Of a DNA stretch of 64,000 nucleotides, positions 22,939 to 34,019 are shown one piece after another. Position numbers and translations under genes: made by a program. The notes beneath the pieces were generated by a model. It was not told where the DNA came from. It saw nothing but the letters and a program-made list of their open reading frames with translations, and searched no databases. The DNA is from Cunninghamia lanceolata (taxonomy: Eukaryota; Streptophyta; Pinopsida; Cupressales; Cupressaceae). Where the stretch lies: contig BSBN01000495.1 of assembly GCA_027924645.1 (NCBI GenBank), forward strand, positions 930,001 to 994,000. Reading direction: 5' to 3'. Numbering within the stretch: position 1 is the first letter of the stretch; each line of letters starts with the position of its first letter.

Positions 22939-23734
22939 AGGTAGAGGCAATACCTCTAGAGGTAGAGGATATTTCAATACAAAGCAAGTTAGTGAAAATC
23001 AAGAAGACATGAGCAAGGCACAAGGACAAGGTGCTGATTTCAAACAAGGACAAAGTGCAGACTTCAGAGGTAGAGGTTCCAGAGGTAGATTTGGTGGTGG
23101 AAGGAGTACAAATACCTTTGTAGGTAAATGTTATAATTGCCAAGAGTTTGGGCACCCAACATATAAGTGTCTTGAGAAGCAAAACTTTTTAAATGATGGT
23201 GAAAGAAAGAGTGAAAGAAGGACTCAATTAGTCCAAGAAGAAGAATGTGGTAGTTCTAGTTACACAAGGTGTGATGCTGAGGTAGGAGAAGCATTGATGT
23301 TGAGAGAAAGAGCACTATTGAAGACCTCCAGGGAGAAGGAGTTGATTCAGAGGAGAGCATTGTTTAGGACAAATTGCAAAAGCAAGGACAAGGTATGTAA
23401 AGTTATAGTGGATTCTGGTTGTACTGATAATATGGTGTCAAGTGAGATGGTAGATAAACTGAAGTTAAAGAGAGTTCCTAGGGAAGTTCCCTACAAAATT
23501 TCTTGGGTGAGTGATCATCAGTCCATTTTAGTGACTGAACAAGCATTAGTTGAGTTTAAAATTGGAGCATATGAGGATAGGGTACTTTGTGACATCCTAC
23601 CTATGGATTGTTGTCATGTGATACTGGGAAGACCTTGGCAATTTGATAGGTTTGCAGTCTATGATGGAAGAGCCAATACCTTCACTATCAAGAAGGATGA
23701 TAAGACTTTTGTGCTATTGCCATTTGAGGAGTAG
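22922..23734 (+). CDS. Nucleocapsid zinc knuckle and protease frame of nested gypsy element
   Basis: Open in +1 relative to gag from 22922 (first ATG at 23009). It starts with RGRG-rich RNA-binding sequence, then the CCHC knuckle CYNCQEFGHPTYKC (about 23130-23171). The protease motif VDSGCTDNMVSSEMVDKL is at about 23408-23460, and CDILPMDCCHVILGRPWQFD follows at about 23589-23648, typical of gypsy protease C-termini. It ends at TAG 23732-23734 with no RT. The shift from gag may be a 1-nt insertion in the AAAAGG run at 22918-22923 or, less likely, a programmed +1 shift. Confidence 0.85.
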   Translation, partial: GDKSARGRGNTSRGRGYFNTKQVSENQEDMSKAQGQGADFKQGQSADFRGRGSRGRFGGGRSTNTFVGKCYNCQEFGHPTYKCLEKQNFLNDGERKSERRTQLVQEEECGSSSYTRCDAEVGEALMLRERALLKTSREKELIQRRALFRTNCKSKDKVCKVIVDSGCTDNMVSSEMVDKLKLKRVPREVPYKISWVSDHQSILVTEQALVEFKIGAYEDRVLCDILPMDCCHVILGRPWQFDRFAVYDGRANTFTIKKDDKTFVLLPFEE

Positions 23735-24383
23735 TCAAGAATAGAAAATATGATCATGTTTGGTAAGAAGGACCCAGTGATGTTTGAGGAGAGTGCAAAC
23801 AAGGAGTATGCAGCCTTTTCAAGGCATAAAGTTCTTGAAACAGCAAAAAGTAAGTGTGAAGAAGAGTTGCAGCCAATTGTGAGGAGAAATATCTTCATGT
23901 GGAAGAAGGAGGTGAGTAAAAATGAGAATTGTAAGAGTCTAGAGCCTATGGTAAGGCAAGAAGTGAGTGAAGGAGTCTTAGTAGGAACAATCATGTGCCC
24001 TATGGTGAAGAGTAGAAATAAGAGACAACCAAATGAAGTTGGTGCAATAGTTTGCAAAGTTCCTAGGACAGTGAACACCCTAGTTGCAGGTCTAATAGAG
24101 GTTGGTAAAGGTAAGGTGATAGTGGACAAAAGAGAGAAAAGTATGAGATAGTGGTGTGAGAAAGGAGTTGAGAAGAAAGTGTTGACAGAGGTAAAGAAGA
24201 ATGAAGTTGACAGAGCACTCTATGACAGAGTGAAACACATTTCAAAGAAGGACAAGAGAAAAGATAACAAGGACAGTGAAGGATCAAGGCAACATGGACC
24301 TGATGAAGACAAGCATGGAGCCATGAAGGATAATTTGCAAGAATATTTCCAAGGGACTTGGAAAAGTTACAAGTTAGGGTGTA
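23735..24383 (+). other. Unassigned internal remnant before the 3' LTR
   Basis: A lysine/glutamate-rich frame at 23750-24151 and a short one at 24179-24400 do not resemble RT, RNase H, integrase or chromodomain. They may be residual linker after pol deletion, or unrelated sequence captured by the element. No strong polypurine tract precedes 24384 (agttagggtgta). Confidence 0.5.
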
Positions 24384-25800
24384 TGGTGCAGTGCACCTAG
24401 AATAATCATTTAGTTAATTTTTTTTATAATTTTAGTTGTTAAAGACAAAATAAAGTTTTAAATTAATGTATTAAAGCCTTCTAAAGGCATGGTCATGTAG
24501 TGGTGGCCTTAGAAAAGGAAAATTTCTAATAATAGGTCTAAGAGATTTTTATTTCCTAGATTTTAGGATAGTCTTGTTTTTTTCCTTTAACGAAGGCTTT
24601 AATTACCTTCTTTTTTAGCTTCCCACAATGGAGAGAAGATAATTTCATGGATTTATGTTGTAACATGCCTATGATATCTGGAGAGGTCGAATTAGCATGT
24701 ATGGGAAAAGTTTTGATAAAAAAATGAGAGAAAAAGATATAATTTTCTGCAATTTTTGGTGGTTTTCTTAGTTTTCAAGCACTTGTATGGAAATGTACAG
24801 AATTTTCATGGAGGGAATCAAATGAAATATGGAAGAGGGCTGTGTTAGCTCTATTTTTCATTTTATTTGGCAGATTAATATTTTTGTTTAAGAATTTTAT
24901 TGGCATTTTTCTAATTTTTGGTCCAAAAATCTAGTTTTTGGGGTTTCTGAAAAAATTGATGGCTTGGGAGCCATTTCCATCCACACTTTAACCCAATAAT
25001 GGATGAGATGGAGATATTTTGTTGCTGTTTCTCTGATTTTTGTGTTGCAGGAATGGTGGAGTTGGTGTGAAAGGATAGATTTGTGTGTTTCTTGAAGTCC
25101 AATAACACTATGTTTTGACAGTCCTAACATAGGTGGAGTTGCTTTTTGAAGGGAAATGGAGAAGTTTGGCACAAAACCTTTGAAAACAAAGTATTTAGAC
25201 CTTTTATGATCTATTTGATACTTTGGAGTGGGTATTTGTAATTGGAAATAAGTTTTCTAGCCTTTTTTCATGTCTAGGAGGCCTAATTAGCCCTTGGGAC
25301 AACAAGGTACAGTCAAGTTTTGGATGTAGTGTTCCAAAGAAACCTATGTTGCATGTTTAATATGTTCAAGAGCAAGGTAATGGGTAGTCAAAAAGCCCTT
25401 GATAGTTCGGAGAAGAGGTCTGAAACAAAAGTTATTTTATGACAGTCCTAAAAAGAGGGCTACAAGGAAGTGAGTCAGTTTGTGAAGGAGGTGGTACAAG
25501 GAGGTATCCCGTGGGCATTTTTATGGTCTTGTGTGCTTGGGATAGTCAAACCTAGAAGGTCTAGGGACCCTAGAAAGTTTGGGAAGGTTCCCATGTGTAT
25601 GAACCTACAAATGGTGTCATTATGCTATGTTGAAGCAATGGAGAGTAAGTGGACAGTCTTGTCTTGTTTGGTGTCAAGTGTTGTTGTTTGGTCCACTGAG
25701 GCCTAGATGAGTTGTTTTCCCTACCATCCCCTTTATCCTCTTCCTCCTAGGTTGTTAGTTTGATCCCTTTGTGGTCCTTTGTGTTGTTACCTCTGCATCA
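24384..25800 (+). repeat. 3' LTR of nested gypsy element
   Basis: 1417 bp copy of 20683-22100 with scattered substitutions and one 1-nt deletion. It ends CTGCATCA and is followed by the target duplication ttaat. Confidence 0.95.
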
Positions 25801-25805
25801 TTAAT

Positions 25806-27057
25806 GTCGATGACATCATAGGAGGCGGATCAGATCACAAAAGATCACAAAAGAAGCGAGAGGAGTAAAGGCTTCAGTAAGAAGAGATATGTAGATGGAA
25901 AGAAACATTATTAAAAGAACAACAGAAGATATTTTGGTGGCTATTAGGGTTTCCAAAGGGCATCTTTACGCTCAGTATGAGTATGCTGCTCAGGGATATT
26001 TTGGCAAGATTTGTATTCCACTGGTCGATGCTGCACTTGAAGGGTGGACCATTGATTGACTAGGGTTTTGGAACTGTATTGGGGATAATCAGAGCAATAT
26101 ATTGAGCCCCTTTACTCTGTAATAAGTTACACAGGGACACACAGGGATTCGTAGGACAGAGCTGGAAGTTGTAATTTATCTTAGCATTTTGAATAGAGTG
26201 ACCTTTTAGTTTAGAATAGAAGGAGGTCACCTGTGTCTGCAATAAGGAATGTGTGGAACATCTAGCTTCCTTACTATATCTGTAAAGCATTGTAAGTTTT
26301 CTGTAAGTTGATTAATGAATCTAAGAGTCATTCATACATTGTAAATCATATATGACTGTGTGTTTTGAATACAAATGAATCTGGAATTCTGTGTCTATAT
26401 TCAGAGTGTCTTCTAGCTCTTCTTTGTATTTGAAATAATTTCTCTTAAAGCTTGCAATCTTGAATGTATGTTCGTGAAAATACTCAGGGCATTCACATTC
26501 AAAGGTTTAGTCTACTGATTTAATTAGTTTTACTATACTTCTTATAACATGCATAACAGAGCATTTAAATCCTATAGCAGAATGTAGTTTAATTTAGATT
26601 TCTCTAACTTTTCCCAAACCATTTGAAATACTTAGCTTAAACGCAGAAATTTAAAGTAGATTGTCTGATATTTGAAGGAAACATGAACAATTGAGTTGAT
26701 ATTTGACAGTTTTCATAATATTTGAAAAGGAAAAGGAAAGCTTGTGTTAATGTAAATCATATAAAACTTTGTGACACGGTAACAAATTTATGCAAAGGAA
26801 TGAATAAAATGTTGATATTTGTGATATTTTGCATAATTAGAGTCCAGTGAATCATCAAAAACCTTAAATCAAGTAAGGCCCTTTGCATATTATAGCTTCA
26901 CATCAACCTACTGAATTGTCCAATAGGTCAAGACCTGACCATACAGAAACTTGGGATTAAGCAAATCTTAATTGATTTCTTCATATCTTTCAAGATAGTT
27001 AGGTTCATTTTGTGAATTTTAACTTTTGTTATGAATGTCTAAAAACAATCATCAACA
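25806..27057 (+). repeat. 3' LTR of outer gypsy element, second part
   Basis: Continues the host LTR interrupted at 20682, beginning gtcgatgacatcataggagg, and matches 12391-13638. It ends in catcaaca followed by the target copy gtttc at 27058-27062. Confidence 0.92.
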
Positions 27058-27062
27058 GTTTC

Positions 27063-27853
27063 ATTTTGTAAGGATTGAATAGAGAGAGAGAAAGAGAGAG
27101 AAAAAGTTAATTTATTATATATTATGTTAGAAATATATTTACTCTTATTTTAGCATTAATATTTAAGTATATATAAAAATAGAATATACATATAATTTAC
27201 ATCATATCAAATACAATATATCTAATAAATATAGTTACAATAGAGATATTGTATATAGAATAGTTATATATCACTCTATGTTAATGAGTGAGAGAGAGAG
27301 AGAGAGAGGTTCCTTCAACATAGAAATTACTACACACTTGTCATTACAAAACATAACTCACAAAAGGAATGTTAGTGATATATATGTTGCTTATGATTGG
27401 TTGCATACAAATGATGCAAGGAATTGGAGGTAATTGTTAGGATATTGTACAACTTACAAAGTGTTACGTCCATAACCTATTGATTGTATTGAGATATCTA
27501 ATATTTTGAGAGAATTTTGATTAGCCATGTTCATTGGGATCTACAGTTGGGGCATAATGCCATTTTCTTAAGGACTTGCTAATTCACTTTTAAGAAAAAA
27601 GAGAGACTAACTTTCAATCAATTGTTTTGTTCCAAAAATCAAAAGATGGCACATGTCTATGGGAAAAGATAGGAAGAGAAAAAGATGAGGGAGTACAGAG
27701 AAAGAGATAGACAGATAAAGAGAAATAAATAGATACAAAAGGAGACTGAGAGAGAGGGAGATATGAAGAAATCAAGATAGAAAGATAGAAATAAAGAGAG
27801 AGGAGACATACAAATATTAATAAGATATAAAGAGATAATTAGATAGAGAGGTG

Positions 27854-27891
<38 letters not shown>

Positions 27892-29660
27892 TAATTAAAA
27901 ATAATTGTGAGTTGCCAATAATGGAGAGAAGTTAGAGATACACACACACCACACACAAAGATCAATAATGGATCAAGATAAATGGGACAAGTTGGATAGA
28001 AGAGATAGATCTACTATTAGGTTGTTTTTCTAATTCAGTCTTGATGAATGTTTTAGTTCAAAACATTGCTATGAGTTTATAAAAAAAAATTGCATTATTT
28101 AAAACTAAGTTTCTTATAAATAAGTTATTATTAAAAATAAATTTGTTTTCTTTAAAGATTCATGAAGGAGATTTTGTAACCAAACATTTAAAAATTGGCT
28201 TCCATAGATGTAAAATTGTTCATTGTAGGATACCATCTTTTTATTTTGAAGCCTATTTATCTAAAGGGGATCAATATCCTTTCTTTGTTCTCTAGAACTG
28301 AGGGTGTAGAAGTTACTTTGCATCATTTGGGTATACCACTCAATTATGTTGTATCTACAAAAAATGGAGATATGAAGAGCTAGAACAACCAATACATGCA
28401 TTATGAAGGACATGATCTAGATTCATCAACTCCACTCAACCAAAATAGGGAGATAGAGAGGGAATATGATAGAAAGAGAGTCACAAAGATAGAGAGAGAT
28501 ATAGAGAGAGAGCATTAGAGATAGATGCAGAGAGAGAGGGAGATAGGGTAGAATGATATATATATATAGAGAGAGAGAGAGAGGAAGTGTGTGAGAGAGG
28601 GGGAAGGGAGATAAAGATTAGTCATTCTACATTATTAATAGAATTATATAATTAATGGTTTCATTTACTTTCTTGTGTTTGAAAACAATATTTTGATTTG
28701 GCTACAAGTAATGAAGAAAAGAATATAGACATCATAACTCCATGCAAGAGTATTGGCTTATTCTTTGGGAATCTCTCTGATGCACCAATAGTCTTTTTAG
28801 AGTGTCATTTTGAAAACATAGGAAGAGAGAAACATGAGAAACATATAGGGAGAGAGAGAGATCTTGTAGAGAGGAAGTGTGTGAGAGAGAAAGGGGAGGG
28901 AGACAAAGATGAAGAGAGATAAACATAAATAGAAAGGAGAGAGAGAAACATATGTAGAGATACCATTGTTTCCTATTAAATTATTATAGTGGCTTCCACC
29001 TATTATCAGAGCATTTAACCTCCAATTGAATTAATCATTTCATCAAGTCTTTCTTTTGTGAAATTTTACACATCTTCCACCTTAATAAATTTACCCTTAA
29101 GATGTTATGTGGAGAGAGAGGGGGGGGAATAGAGAAGGGGAGAGAGTTAGAGAGTAAAAATAGAGAAAGAGAAAAAGAGAGAAAAAGAGATATATAGAGA
29201 GAGAAAGAGAGATACAGAGAGGAAGAGAGAAGGGAGGGGGAGAGAGAGATGAAGTGAAAAAGATAAATAAAGTAGGAGAGAGAGATAGAGAAGATAGAGG
29301 AAGAGAGAGGTACAAAGATAGAGAATTAGAGAGAGGGGACGGAGGGAGGGAGAAAGAGATAGAGCAAAAGAGAGAGAAAGAGAGAAATATATAGAGAAAA
29401 GATGAGAGGTAGAGAGATAGAGAGAGGACGAGACAAAGAGATAGAGAAAAAGAGAGGTAGAGTGGGAAATCTCAAAGATAGGAGAGAGATAAACATAGGG
29501 AGAGGAATAGAGAGAGAAAATGTGAGAGAGAAATAGAGACTGAGAGATAAAAAGAAATAGAAAGAGGGAGAGGGAGATAGATATATATAGAGACCTAGAG
29601 AGATAAACGTGGAGAGAGAGAGAGAGAGAGAGATAAAGAAAAAGAGGTAGAGTACATTTC
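27063..29660. repeat. Region of repeated (GA)n / purine tracts
   Basis: Dense GA-repeat blocks occur at about 27075-27110, 27288-27308, 27660-27900, 28440-28600, 28840-28960 and 29108-29655, separated by AT-rich sequence. A unit gaggaagtgtgtgagagag occurs at about 28581 and 28871, pointing to local duplication of a GA block. The long minus-strand ORFs made of Ser-Leu-Tyr repeats are by-products of the repeat. A short frame at 28195-28383 is unrecognised. Confidence 0.85.
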
Positions 29661-30836
29661 AATTTCAATTTGAGAACATGGTTGCATACATAACTTTCCT
29701 ATGAATAATTATTTCCAAATTTTACCTTTACCACCCATCATAACCAAAGAGACATTTCCTAAAACATAAAATCATTACCCATCATGGGATTACAAAACTA
29801 ATCTTAACTACATAAACATAGTGACAAAAAGTGTTCCATTGTGTGATAGACTTGAGGTTCAAGCATTCCAATGGAGAACCATACATTAAAGATCAAGCTA
29901 TAATACTTTTACAATCTAAAAATTGGAGCTTGGTATGTGTTACTCGAAATCATCTACTCTAACTTTACTTACCAATATAGCACAACAACACACATCATTA
30001 CATGGTTTCAATGTTCAAATGATGACCATGATTCAACAAATCAAAATAGACCCAAAAAATTAATGCAAATATTCTATATACTCTCTTTTTGAGAATACTA
30101 ATATTAGAAACAAATATGCCCCCCCTTATTTATTGCTCTTACCTACTCAATTTTGCAAACTATGTATACTTTAAGTTTCATATATAGAAATAAATGTTTA
30201 ATTTTATCCACACAACTCCTTTCCACATTCATTCTCAGGCTACCCATTGCACACTAAGGTGCGATTGCTAGTTAAGTCTCTTTTAGCATGGATGAGTATA
30301 AGTAAGGATTTTAGCCTAAAACCATATTGAATGCTTTTTCCACGTGGGTGTTTAATTAAGTCATTTTTAAAATGTTATAGGTACCTTTTCATTAAAGTTG
30401 CTCCCTTATAACCATTTTTAACTTCCCATGTGAAAGTCATAAATGATATGCTTTAAGAAAATTAAAATTTTGAGCTTTTGTTGCCAAGTGAAGGGGAAAG
30501 AATCCATGTTTTCTTTCTTAAACATTTTTTCCACATTTAAAATTGGGCCCTCCTTCAAGCATGATCACATGGTGGGTATGGATAGAAGAATGATTATGCT
30601 AAGTTGCTTATGTTTTTGGCCCTGATCATTTGAGGACAAAACAAAAATTTTCAGCTATTGGAACTATGGTGATAAGGATTAGAGACTTGTCCAAAAACTT
30701 ATGTTAGAGGGTGATTTATGAGGAGTAATATCTTGGTCATTTCAACCAATCATTTCATGGTTTATTTGAAATAATATATTTTTTTTGAGCTCTACATAGT
30801 GGTGTAGTTAGAAATGATGAGTTTAAAGTAGACATA

Positions 30837-30929
30837 TGTTTGGATGCCTCCTGATTCTAAGGACATGTGTTTGGATGCCTCCTAATTCTAAGAACATCTA
30901 TTTGGATTCTTCTTGATTTTGAGAACATG
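30837..30929. repeat. 31-bp tandem repeat, three copies
   Basis: The unit tttggatgcctcctgattct with aaggaca occurs three times in succession; the third copy is more diverged (tttggattcttcttgatttt). Confidence 0.8.
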
Positions 30930-32397
30930 GAATATAGAGTCATGAGAAGCTCTGAATCATAGTCTAGTGGGAGTTTTGTGTAGAATAATAGTAAGTAATG
31001 ATAGATTGTCTTTTGGGTTAAAAATGGTGACCATGATGCCATGAGAAGCTCTTAAGTGCACAGTTGGAGTTTTGACATGATGTGATTGCACCTATGGATT
31101 TACATGTTTGAATAGATGATCTTTTGTGGTTAAGGTTGGTGTCATGAGAAACTCTTGGTACTTGCTATGTGTAGTGATTTTTGACAATCATTTGATCTAT
31201 TAGTATAGTATGGTTATGTTCATGTTTTTTGAGCATGTGGACAACTTTTTGCATGGAGAGCTCTCATAAACTTGGAGTTCTTGGTTGAGTTGTTGGTTAG
31301 GATTTGTCAATTTTAGATAGATGGTCCATGGTTTAGAGGATGATTGCTATCGTGTCATGATTGATTAACTGGAACCAGTTGGACAAAGAAACATCCATGG
31401 CCTATGTGGAGGCCCTCTTTAAGTAAAAAGAAATGCTTTTAACTTCTCTATTTCCTTAATGAACTTTGTAATCATATAGCTCTTCATTAATTTTACTACT
31501 GGTTTCAATGGCTTCAATGATTTACATCTAATTTATCAATGTTCATTTTGTCTTTGCTAAAGATTACTAACAACACTTAAGAAGTCTTTTCTATTGATCG
31601 ATAGTTAGATGTATTAAGGTAATTTAGATGGGAATATAAGTCCAAGTAGTGGTTGGATATCCTACTGTTATCACTTTTCAATACTTTTATTCTTTTTGTT
31701 TTACTTTTATTTTGTATAGATATTGTAAATGTATAATTTTTATGTTTTATTTAATTTATTTGGCATATAAATTCAAACTCCCTTAAAATAATTAATTACA
31801 TGTCATTCCTAATCAATACACATTAGTTATGTGGATCTTAATCTTCATTTTAACATTTTTCTGCATTGAACTATGATGCATGGTGTAACCTAATTCTTGG
31901 ACCATATCACATGATAGGTCTTAGGCCCCCATTTCAAATTTCAAATATCTCACCTAACACTTTGGGGTAAACTTTTTACAAGTCTATAAAAATATGTATA
32001 TAATATCTTCTAGGTTAGGATCAAACAATTATTAGCACAAAAAAATTATAGGAAACTTAATCATACTCCCATCAACTTTAGTTACTTCAATTGCATCATC
32101 AAACATTGTGCATCACAATCAAAGAATGTAAATGATATTTAATGCATCATGTTGTAGTATCAATCATAATAATTAATCAATAAAAATAAAGAATACTCAA
32201 CATTTAATAATCTCAATAAATCACAACCATTAAATATTTTTGTCATTTCTACTTTATTTATTAGTTACACTAAAGGTGTTCCCTATGTGAGAGTGAGAGT
32301 TCCTTTTACAAATCAATGGTTGAAAAGTATGGAGAAGGGATGCAAGATGATTAAATGCATCATCATCATCGTTAGGAAAGAGAGCTTGCACACTCTA

Positions 32398-32533
32398 CTT
32401 AAATATCATCCATTTCAATGGTCAAACAATCAATAGCAATTTTACACCTCATTCACAACAAAAAGTGGTAAAAATTTGTCCTACTTTTATTGGCCAAATT
32501 ACTCTTTAACTGTTGAAGTGGATGATATTTAAG
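32398..32533. mobile_element. MITE-like element, copy 1
   Basis: 136 bp with imperfect terminal inverted repeats of about 25 bp: left cttaaatatcatccatttca, right ttgaagtggatgatatttaa-g. The interior has no coding potential. A second copy lies 370 bp away. No clear target duplication, so the transposase superfamily cannot be named. Confidence 0.75.
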
Positions 32534-32767
32534 AATAGCTAGTTTCATGTAAATGTTGAGCACTGTCAAATCTATGTGGTGTAAATATTTCACTTAAATA
32601 GTTCACAGTATCATTGACTATAGCATGTTTGTGATTTGTGTCAGTTTGTTTGTACTAGAATGTAGTCTAAGCTCTCTAGAGTGCACTTCAAATGCCTTGG
32701 AATGAATCTAAACCTTATACATCTATAAACAATTGAGTTACCTACTATGTACATTTTGACCACTCTA

Positions 32768-32903
32768 CTTAAATATCATCCACTTCAAAGGTCAAACGGT
32801 TAATAGCAATTTTGTACCTCATTCACAACAAAAGTGGTAAATATTTGTCTTATTTTTATTGGCCAAAATTGACCTTTGACTGTTGAAGTGGATGATATTT
32901 TAG
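32768..32903. mobile_element. MITE-like element, copy 2
   Basis: Same length and inverted ends as 32398-32533 (left cttaaatatcatccacttca, right ttgaagtggatgatatttta-g), with an interior similar along its whole length. Both copies are preceded by cactcta, so a duplication including flank is possible instead of two insertions. Confidence 0.75.
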
Positions 32904-33071
32904 AACAACCCATTTTGACCCCTCTGTGTCCTTTTCTTCTGAGTAATGGTAGTTTTCCACATAAATCTTGTGCTTACCCTCCTTAGAAATTGTCACTAGT
33001 GATACGCTTGGCTTTCACAAATAGCAAAAAATAAGATACCCATGAGGTTAAAATGATGAATTATCTATACC

Positions 33072-33183
33072 ACCCTCTAGATGCACATTTGACCGTATTT
33101 ATTAATTAATTGAAATTCACAATATTGTTGTTTTCTAGATTTCAATTAATTAATAAATATGGTCAAATTTGCATCCAGAGGGT
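33072..33183. mobile_element. Foldback (hairpin) MITE-like element
   Basis: 112 bp. The left arm accctctagatgcacatttg, continuing through gtatttattaattaattgaa, is the near-perfect reverse complement of the right arm ending gcatccagagggt. Arms are about 43-45 bp and the loop about 25 bp. If transcribed it would form a long near-perfect stem, so it could be a small-RNA source (inference). Confidence 0.8.
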
Positions 33184-33677
33184 TGGATAGATGTTTCCTT
33201 AAAATGGACTACTCGTAGAATATCGTATGAACAACTATGTGATGATATTTACAAATCTAAACTAAGTGTATATCGCATAAAAAGAAATTTACCTAAAGTT
33301 GCACAAAATTTCTGTGAGAAATATTGAATGGAATGACATGTAAGCAGTCTGAGCTCCATGGAATGCATTCCAAGCTCTTTGTAGACAAGAGTTGAGATCT
33401 AAATGAACTTTAAAGAACCTGTGATTACTTTCATTCTTGAATTGAAGGTCATCTCCAAAATATCACTGACTACGATGCCCCCACTTAGCTTGTCGAGCCC
33501 ATGGAGTGCAACACCAGGTATGTTTATTTTCAATACAAGTGTTTCATTATCCCTTTGGGGAAAGTTAAAATAAACATTAATCTCATTTGGGGGAACAGTT
33601 CATTATCATTTCATTCTCTTTTAAAAGTTGAAATATACACTGTTTCTTTATCTACTTAGCTTCTAGGTGGTAAGGGA

Positions 33678-33970
33678 TGTTGGAAACAAGGCAGATAACT
33701 GAGAGGGGGGGTGAATCAATTATCTCAAAAATTTCTCATTTTTACATCCTTTTCTTATCGTAACATTCAGTAATATATCAAAGCATGAAAGAATAAGTAA
33801 CCATAAGAACTGAAATGAAATCAACACACATAATGCAAGGATTTTTACATGGAAACCCTGTTAAGAGAAAAACCACGGGGTGATTAACCCAAGATTGTAT
33901 TCTCTGTTAGAAGAATAAAGAAGTACAAAATGGTACTTGCCAGTTAGGGCTCACTACCCAAGCACACTGC
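33678..33970 (-). repeat. Truncated 3' LTR of the minus-strand ORF2 element
   Basis: Matches 39112-39405 of the other LTR (tgttggaaacaaggcagata through tcactacccaagcacact). It then breaks off into ORF2 3' sequence, so only about 290 of 1117 bp remain: the part ending the LTR, with U3 gone. Confidence 0.85.
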
Positions 33971-34019
33971 TCAATGGCAAAGGATGGGATCCACCAACCA
34001 AAAATGTGCAAAAAATATT

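Larger units (their letters stand above)
20683..25800 (+). mobile_element. Nested Ty3/gypsy element, gag-protease only
   Basis: 5118 bp, bounded by tggtgcag and ctgcatca, flanked by the direct repeat ttaat (20678-20682 and 25801-25805). LTRs are 1418 and 1417 bp. An initiator-Met-type primer site follows the 5' LTR. Gag and a CCHC-protease frame are nearly intact. Pol is missing: only about 650 bp separate the protease frame from the 3' LTR. Its Gag has the same order of motifs as the chromodomain gypsy element at 45081-51410, so it is probably a deleted or non-autonomous relative of that lineage (inference). The LTRs differ at roughly 35 positions by eye, fewer than the host element's LTRs, as expected for the later insertion. 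Confidence 0.93.
10527..27057 (+). mobile_element. Ty3/gypsy-type LTR retrotransposon, gag-protease only (interrupted)
   Basis: Two long terminal repeats begin with the same tgttgtgatgctcacaaca: 10527-13638 and 18828-27057, the latter interrupted by 20683-25800. The target duplication gtttc flanks both ends (10522-10526 and 27058-27062). Without the insert the element is about 11.4 kb and the two LTRs are 3112 and 3107 bp. The internal region (13639-18827) encodes a Gag with an N/Q-rich tail and an aspartic protease, but no RT, RNase H or integrase. It is therefore non-autonomous as it stands. LTR copies differ at many sites, mostly C/T and G/A. The terminal CA of the 5' LTR is TA. Confidence 0.9.
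29661..33677. other. Spacer with small repeats and foldback elements, no gene
   Basis: No coding region can be supported. Contents: a short repeat shared with 9327-9383 at 30312-30365; a 31-bp tandem repeat at 30837-30929; degenerate units of about 100 bp sharing catgagaagctct and gagtttt at about 30940-31170; MITE-like elements at 32398-32533, 32768-32903 and 33072-33183. 32260-32390 resembles 40350-40480 (acactaaaggtgttcc), a diverged dispersed repeat. Confidence 0.55.

Noticed and set aside
29097..29668. Long minus-strand ORFs rich in Ser-Leu-Tyr (also 27657-27965 and 41475-41753)
   Set aside because: They are translations of GA repeats; composition is dictated by the dinucleotide and no domain is present.
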